Assembly (NCBI RefSeq): GCF_011742875.1
Contig: NZ_JAAQTL010000001.1
Coordinates: forward strand, 806,001 to 870,000
Direction of reading: 5' to 3'
DNA length: 64,000 bases
From: Luteibacter yeojuensis
GTDB taxonomy: Bacteria > Pseudomonadota > Gammaproteobacteria > Xanthomonadales > Rhodanobacteraceae
Within the stretch, counting starts at the first letter, position 1, and each line of letters starts with the position of its first letter. This document shows, piece after piece, positions 60,606-64,000 of the stretch. Under the pieces are notes generated by a model that had not been told where the DNA came from, did not search any database, and saw nothing but the letters and a program-made list of their open reading frames with translations. Position numbers and translations under genes: made by a program.

Positions 60606-60959
60606 ATGAATCGTCGCGATCTCCTCAAGGGCTTCACGGTGGCTACCGGTGCACTGACCCTCGCAGGTCGCGGCATGGCGTATGCCGACAAGGCGAATGC
60701 TTTCGATCACGAGGCCTTCCAGGAAGCATGGCGCACCGTGCTGCTTTACTCCGACTTGGCGACGCCTGGCAAACGGCGTCCTGGCCGTACTCGTGGGGCC
60801 CGTGGCCGCATTCGCATCGACCATCGTGGCGTTCACGCGAGCAACACGGCCGAGGCGGAGCTGGGCTTCCTGGCGGACGGCTTTTCCATGGCTCCGGGAG
60901 AGCTGGTGACCACGCGGACCCGTATCGACGACCGGCGCCCGCCGGCAGGGAATGCGTGA
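60606..60959 (+). CDS. Small Tat-signal protein, unknown
   Basis: A 117-aa protein with a clear twin-arginine leader (MNRRDLLKGFTVATGALTLA; R3-R4), 24 residues before the mature part. The region KANAFDHEAFQEAWRTVLLY followed by SDLATPGKR looks folded, then a very Arg-rich stretch (RRPGRTRGARGRIRIDHRG) may mark a frameshift, since the end (AEAELGFLADGFSMAPGELV) again looks normal. No family recognised. ATG 60606 follows CAGGGG. Two bases separate its stop from the next ATG, so it may be co-transcribed with the hydrolase. Confidence 0.55.
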   Translation: MNRRDLLKGFTVATGALTLAGRGMAYADKANAFDHEAFQEAWRTVLLYSDLATPGKRRPGRTRGARGRIRIDHRGVHASNTAEAELGFLADGFSMAPGELVTTRTRIDDRRPPAGNA

Positions 60960-60961
60960 CG

Positions 60962-61795
60962 ATGCAGTCCGGTGCCTTCCGCGACGATGACCTGACACAT
61001 CTGCAAGCTCACGGTATTCCCGCGCTTCCCGTACCGGCCGCGAGCGGCTACGCCGTGAACGAAAACGCCCGCATCTGGTACGCCAGCTTCGGCGCCGGCC
61101 CGCCGGTCGTCTTGCTGCACGGCGGGCTTGGGAATGCGGGCAACTGGGGGTATCAGGTTCCCGCCCTGGTCGAGGCGGGATATACGGCGATCGTGATCGA
61201 CAGTCGCGGCCAGGGCCGCTCCACCCGCGATGCACGACCTTATACGTACGAGCTGATGGCGTCGGACACGCGAGCCGTCATGGATGCGCTTGGCGTCGCC
61301 AGGGCCGCCTTCGTCGGCTGGAGCGACGGGGCCGATATCGCGCTGGTCCTGTCGCGCGAAACGCCGGAGCGTTCCGCCGGCGTGTTCTTCTTCGCGTGCA
61401 ATGTCGACGGCACGGGGACAAAGCCGTTCCAGCCGTCCGCCGTGATCGATCGCATCTACGCCCGGCATGTCGAGGACTATGCGTCCCTCTCGCCCGTCGC
61501 CGGCGGGTTCGAGGCCATGCGTGACGACCTCGGCGTGATGCAGGCCGGACAGCCTGACTTCGGCCCCGGGCAATTGGCGGACATCTCGGTTCCACTTTGG
61601 AGCGTCCTGGGCGAGCACGACGAATTCATCGAGCGCGAGCATGCCGAATACATCGCACGCAGCGTCCCCGGTGCACGCTTTGTCCTTCTCTCCGGTGTGA
61701 GCCATTTCGCCCCGCTGCAGCGGCCCGGATATTTCAATGGCGCGATGCTGGAATTCCTGGGGCATTGCACCGCGAAGCGGAAAATCCGGACATGA
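60962..61795 (+). CDS. Alpha/beta hydrolase
   Basis: A 277-aa cytosolic hydrolase. S at VGWSDGAD is the nucleophile, GEHDEF carries the acidic residue and SGVSHFAPLQ the histidine; LLHGGLGNAGNWGYQ is the oxyanion region. The GWSDG elbow is common to a bacterial esterase/lactonase group. ATG 60962 is 2 bp after the Tat gene's stop. Substrate unknown. Confidence 0.88.
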   Translation: MQSGAFRDDDLTHLQAHGIPALPVPAASGYAVNENARIWYASFGAGPPVVLLHGGLGNAGNWGYQVPALVEAGYTAIVIDSRGQGRSTRDARPYTYELMASDTRAVMDALGVARAAFVGWSDGADIALVLSRETPERSAGVFFFACNVDGTGTKPFQPSAVIDRIYARHVEDYASLSPVAGGFEAMRDDLGVMQAGQPDFGPGQLADISVPLWSVLGEHDEFIEREHAEYIARSVPGARFVLLSGVSHFAPLQRPGYFNGAMLEFLGHCTAKRKIRT

Positions 61796-61836
61796 GAGAT
61801 GTCGCCGGATAGAATGATGGCGCAGCGTCGGAAACT

Positions 61837-61858
61837 CGAGGGACTGAAGCAGCCCTCG
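61837..61858. terminator. Hairpin between converging genes
   Basis: CGAGGG (61837-61842) pairs with CCCTCG (61853-61858), with inner CTG/CAG, leaving one unpaired A. It lies between the hydrolase stop and the stress-protein stop and could terminate either strand; no T-run. Confidence 0.45.
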
Positions 61859-61877
61859 GGCGCGGTGCCTGATGTCC

Positions 61878-62306
61878 TTAGGGACAGACCAGCACCGGCA
61901 CCTCTCCGTTCATGAGGACGTTGCGGGCGACGTCGTGCAGGAAGGCGCGCGGATGGTCCTTTCCCCGGCCCGGCACCACCACCATGTCGCACCCGTGCGC
62001 GTTGGCCCTTGCCACGACGACGGTATCGGGGCGACGGTCGAACGTGTACTCCGTGGACACGTCGACGCCAGCGGCTTTCCCCGCCTGTTTCGCGGCGTCG
62101 AGCAAGGCCCGCGCATGGGAGGTGACCCGCGTGAAACAGACATTTCCCTCGAGGTAGTCGGCCAGCAGGTTGACCGAGGGAAGCGGGGAGATGACGTTCA
62201 ATGCGTACACGTGGCTTCCCAGCGCCGCCGCCGCGTCCATGCACACGTGCACGGCCCTGTCCGATGCGGCGGAGCCGTCGACGAGAATGAGGATGCGTTC
62301 GAACAC
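61878..62306 (-). CDS. Universal stress protein (UspA family)
   Basis: A 142-aa UspA domain. It begins ILILVDGSAASDRAVHVCMD and ends with VVPGRGKDHPRAFLHDVARN and VLMNGEVPVLVCP. The ATP-binding G-2x-G-9x-G(S/T) motif is incomplete (GRGKDHPRAFLHDVARNVLM), so ATP binding is doubtful. It is the third gene of a CBS-USP-USP run, 10 bp after the second. Confidence 0.9.
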   Translation of the reverse strand: MFERILILVDGSAASDRAVHVCMDAAAALGSHVYALNVISPLPSVNLLADYLEGNVCFTRVTSHARALLDAAKQAGKAAGVDVSTEYTFDRRPDTVVVARANAHGCDMVVVPGRGKDHPRAFLHDVARNVLMNGEVPVLVCP

Positions 62307-62316
62307 AGGATGTCTC

Positions 62317-62754
62317 CTAAGGGCAGACCAGGACGGGAACGTCGCTCGCGAGGAGCACCTGTTCCGTCTGGCTTCCGAGGACGAGCCGCTTCAGGCCATG
62401 CTTGCCGTGGGTCGCCATCACGATGAGATCGCAGCCATGGCGATCGGCGAATTCCACGATCGCGCGGCTGGGCGAGGTGTGTTCTGTTTCCGCGGCGCTA
62501 CAGCGCACGCCCATGCCGATCGCCAGGGCCTCGACTTCGCCAAGGTGCGTCGCGTGGATCCGCTGCGCCTCGACGGCCCTGTCGATCTCCGCCACCGCCG
62601 CTTCGCCGCCGCGATGGGCATGCGAGGGCGCGGACCGGGTCACATGCAGTACGGAGAGCGTGGCGCCGCACCGCCTGGCTAGCTCGACGGCCACGCGGGC
62701 CGCGCGCAGCGACAGGGGCGTACAGTCGGTGGGCAGCAGGATGTGCTTGAACAT
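62317..62754 (-). CDS. Universal stress protein (UspA family)
   Basis: A 145-aa UspA domain. It starts ILLPTDCTPLSLRAARVAVE and ends MATHGKHGLKRLVLGSQTEQ VLLASDVPVLVCP. The motif GKHGLKRLVLGSQTEQ is the G-2x-G-9x-(S/T) ATP-binding consensus, so unlike its neighbour this one probably binds ATP. ATG 62754 has GAGG 7 nt upstream. Second gene of the run. Confidence 0.92.
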   Translation of the reverse strand: MFKHILLPTDCTPLSLRAARVAVELARRCGATLSVLHVTRSAPSHAHRGGEAAVAEIDRAVEAQRIHATHLGEVEALAIGMGVRCSAAETEHTSPSRAIVEFADRHGCDLIVMATHGKHGLKRLVLGSQTEQVLLASDVPVLVCP

Positions 62755-62780
62755 GGTCACCTCGATGTTTGCTGTCTTGC

Positions 62781-63218
62781 TTAGGTATAGGGGCGATCGG
62801 TAAGCGCATCCGGCGCCAGCGCCTTCGCGAGCTGCCCGAGCAATTCGGTCACCGCGGCGGTCACGTCGGTAGCCGAAACCATGCCGGCCAGTTGGCCGCG
62901 GTCGCCGACCAGTGGAAGGTGCGCGATGCCTCCGCCCGCCATGGCCCGGACGACATCCGTGAGCGAGGCGTCCTCGCTACAGACGATGGCGGGCGTGGAC
63001 ATGATCGCGGCGGCGGTCATGTGGACGAAATCCACGCCGGGTGCCAACGCCCGCAACACGAGGTCCCGCTCCGAAATCACGCCGATCGGTTTCATGTTCG
63101 CGTCCACGACGACCAGGCACATCACCTGGTGCTTCTGCATCACGCGGGCGAGTTCGGCGACGGGCGTGACACCGCTCACCACGGGGACATGCTGCCGGCC
63201 TATCTCGATCGCTTTCAT
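62781..63218 (-). CDS. CBS-domain pair protein
   Basis: A 145-aa protein made of two CBS motifs (about 8-62 and 73-128): VTPVAELARVMQKHQVMCLV, ISERDLVLRALAPG, DASLTDVVRAMAGGGIAHLP and GMVSATDVTAAV. CBS pairs bind adenine nucleotides and sense energy charge. ATG 63218 has GAGG 8 nt upstream; it leads the CBS-USP-USP operon and is 59 bp from an FNR/ANR-like box. Confidence 0.9.
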   Translation of the reverse strand: MKAIEIGRQHVPVVSGVTPVAELARVMQKHQVMCLVVVDANMKPIGVISERDLVLRALAPGVDFVHMTAAAIMSTPAIVCSEDASLTDVVRAMAGGGIAHLPLVGDRGQLAGMVSATDVTAAVTELLGQLAKALAPDALTDRPYT

Positions 63219-63270
63219 GGCTTCGCCTCGTCTTTTGACCTTCAGCATCGGCTGTCGTCGCGGCGGCATC

Positions 63271-63284
63271 TTGACCGGGATCAA
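63271..63284. promoter_or_regulatory. FNR/ANR-like box 1
   Basis: TTGACCGGGATCAA fits TTGAT-N4-ATCAA in nine of ten fixed bases. It is 53 bp upstream of the CBS gene start and 86 bp upstream of the start of the usp gene to its right. Confidence 0.6.
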
Positions 63285-63296
63285 TGCGGCACGAGG

Positions 63297-63310
63297 TTGA
63301 TCTGCGTCAA
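63297..63310. promoter_or_regulatory. FNR/ANR-like box 2
   Basis: TTGATCTGCGTCAA fits TTGAT-N4-ATCAA in nine of ten fixed bases. It is 59 bp before the usp gene at 63370 and 26 bp centre to centre from box 1. The two boxes could serve the two divergent transcripts. Confidence 0.6.
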
Positions 63311-63369
63311 TGGCGCCAACCGCCGTTGGCCCTACAACAAGGCTCCAGCACGAATGGAAGGTGACGGCG

Positions 63370-64000
63370 ATGGGCGAGAGCATGTATCCGCAGGATCCGG
63401 CCGATGCGTTGAACTGGCGCCAGCCCGACGAGAGCGAGAAGAAGAGCGATGTGGACCCGATGGCTTCGCTTCGCGACATCGCCGTCGTCCTCGCGCAGCT
63501 GACCGGCGACATGTCGGCGATCACGCTGGCGGGCAGTCTCGCGCGCCGGGCCGGTGCCAACCTCCACCTGCTGCAGATGCTCGCGATGCCGGTGGAGGCC
63601 ACCGACGCGTGGGCGCTGATTCCCGATCCCTCGCTCGTCCAGCGGTATGCGGACATCCGGACCCAGGCCACGCGCCAGGCGCGCGAGATGGAACACCGCT
63701 TGTCGGCCATGCGCGTACGGGGCGAGGTGAGAACGCTGGAAGCGCTCTGCTCGGCGCCGCCCGCGATGGCGGCCGCGGCGGCACGCCGCACGGATCTTTG
63801 CGTGCTGGGTCGTCCGGGCGACTCGCCCTCCGAAGTCTCCATGGCCCATGCGTACTTCGCCGGATTGCTCCTGGAATCCGGCCGTCCGGTACTGGTCGTT
63901 CCCGAAGGAACCGCGGCGCGCCTGCCGCCACGGCATGCCGTGGTGGCCTGGGCGGACAGTGCCGAGGCGGCGCGTGCCGTGCACGACGCCCTGCCGTTCC
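63370..64000 (+). CDS. Universal stress protein, 3' end outside the window
   Basis: 210 codons are visible; the gene runs off the right edge. ATG 63370 has GGAAGG upstream. After ~28 charged residues comes the UspA fold (SLRDIAVVLAQLTGDMSAIT; RRTDLCVLGRPGDS; LLLESGRPVLVVPEG), and a second domain seems to begin (RHAVVAWADSAEAARAVHDA). It is therefore probably a tandem-domain UspA of about 280 residues. The residues binding ATP are not evident in the first half. It diverges from the CBS-USP-USP operon with the two FNR/ANR-like boxes between. Confidence 0.85.
   Translation, partial: MGESMYPQDPADALNWRQPDESEKKSDVDPMASLRDIAVVLAQLTGDMSAITLAGSLARRAGANLHLLQMLAMPVEATDAWALIPDPSLVQRYADIRTQATRQAREMEHRLSAMRVRGEVRTLEALCSAPPAMAAAAARRTDLCVLGRPGDSPSEVSMAHAYFAGLLLESGRPVLVVPEGTAARLPPRHAVVAWADSAEAARAVHDALPF

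Overview
The window is high-GC gammaproteobacterial DNA. Best fit is Xanthomonadales, Rhodanobacteraceae (Luteibacter/Dyella-like). The reasons are DUF3247 and DUF1203 proteins, a very large plug-first TonB receptor, Xanthomonas-type exopolysaccharide genes, and REP-like palindromes of the 'TAGGAGCCGCTATAGCGGCGAG' kind. This is an inference from gene content; there is no rRNA or tRNA here to confirm it.

Layout. (1) 1-5981: the 5' part of a nucleotide-sugar dehydrogenase behind a leader terminator, a BvgAS/EvgAS-type response regulator and hybrid kinase, an aldo/keto reductase and NDH-2. (2) 6053-16243: mixed chromosomal genes: an S41-like protein, DUF1203, a 45-aa CxxC protein, a TonB-dependent receptor with a structured leader, a Tat-exported alpha/beta hydrolase, a cysteine-less DksA-like protein, an NTF2-like secreted protein, an unknown 444-aa protein, a degenerate histidine-kinase-like protein and DUF3247. 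(3) 16249-21369: an EAL phosphodiesterase with degenerate GGDEF, a MOSC-ferredoxin reductase fusion and a PAP2 phosphatase.

(4) 21408-43374 is the main accessory block: a complete Wzx/Wzy-type exopolysaccharide locus resembling colanic acid and Gfc/Yjb capsule systems. It holds the phosphatase Wzb, YjbH/GfcD, a GfcB-GfcC fusion, Ugd, Wza, a GfcA-like Gly/Thr repeat protein, the WcaJ/GumD initiating transferase, GalE, an acyltransferase, a Tat-exported beta-helix protein, two GT2 enzymes, a LbH acetyltransferase, Wzy, Wzx, WcaL-like GT4, a WcaK-like pyruvyltransferase and the Wzc tyrosine autokinase. WcaJ would load the first sugar phosphate on undecaprenyl phosphate and the GTs would extend it. 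The acyl and pyruvyl transferases would decorate the unit, Wzx would flip it, Wzy would polymerise it, and Wzc/Wza/Wzb with the Gfc proteins would control length and export. A near-identical 16-bp near-palindrome lies upstream of both wza and wzc.

(5) 43911-58672: DNA polymerase II, a VOC protein, an arginase-fold protein, a solitary sucA facing a TetR gene across two matching palindromes, Mug glycosylase, a frameshifted serine hydrolase, a divergent dpaL/Lrp pair, a LysE exporter, a cupin, a saccharopine-dehydrogenase-like protein and an M1 lipoprotein peptidase. (6) 58899-64000: an orphan bufferin-like (DUF2282) peptide, a putative toxin/nuclease with motifs of DUF4157/eCIS-associated proteins, a small Tat protein, an alpha/beta hydrolase, and a universal-stress-protein/CBS cluster. 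Two FNR/ANR-like boxes lie in the divergent gap of that cluster. No CRISPR, tRNA, rRNA, IS element or integrase was seen.
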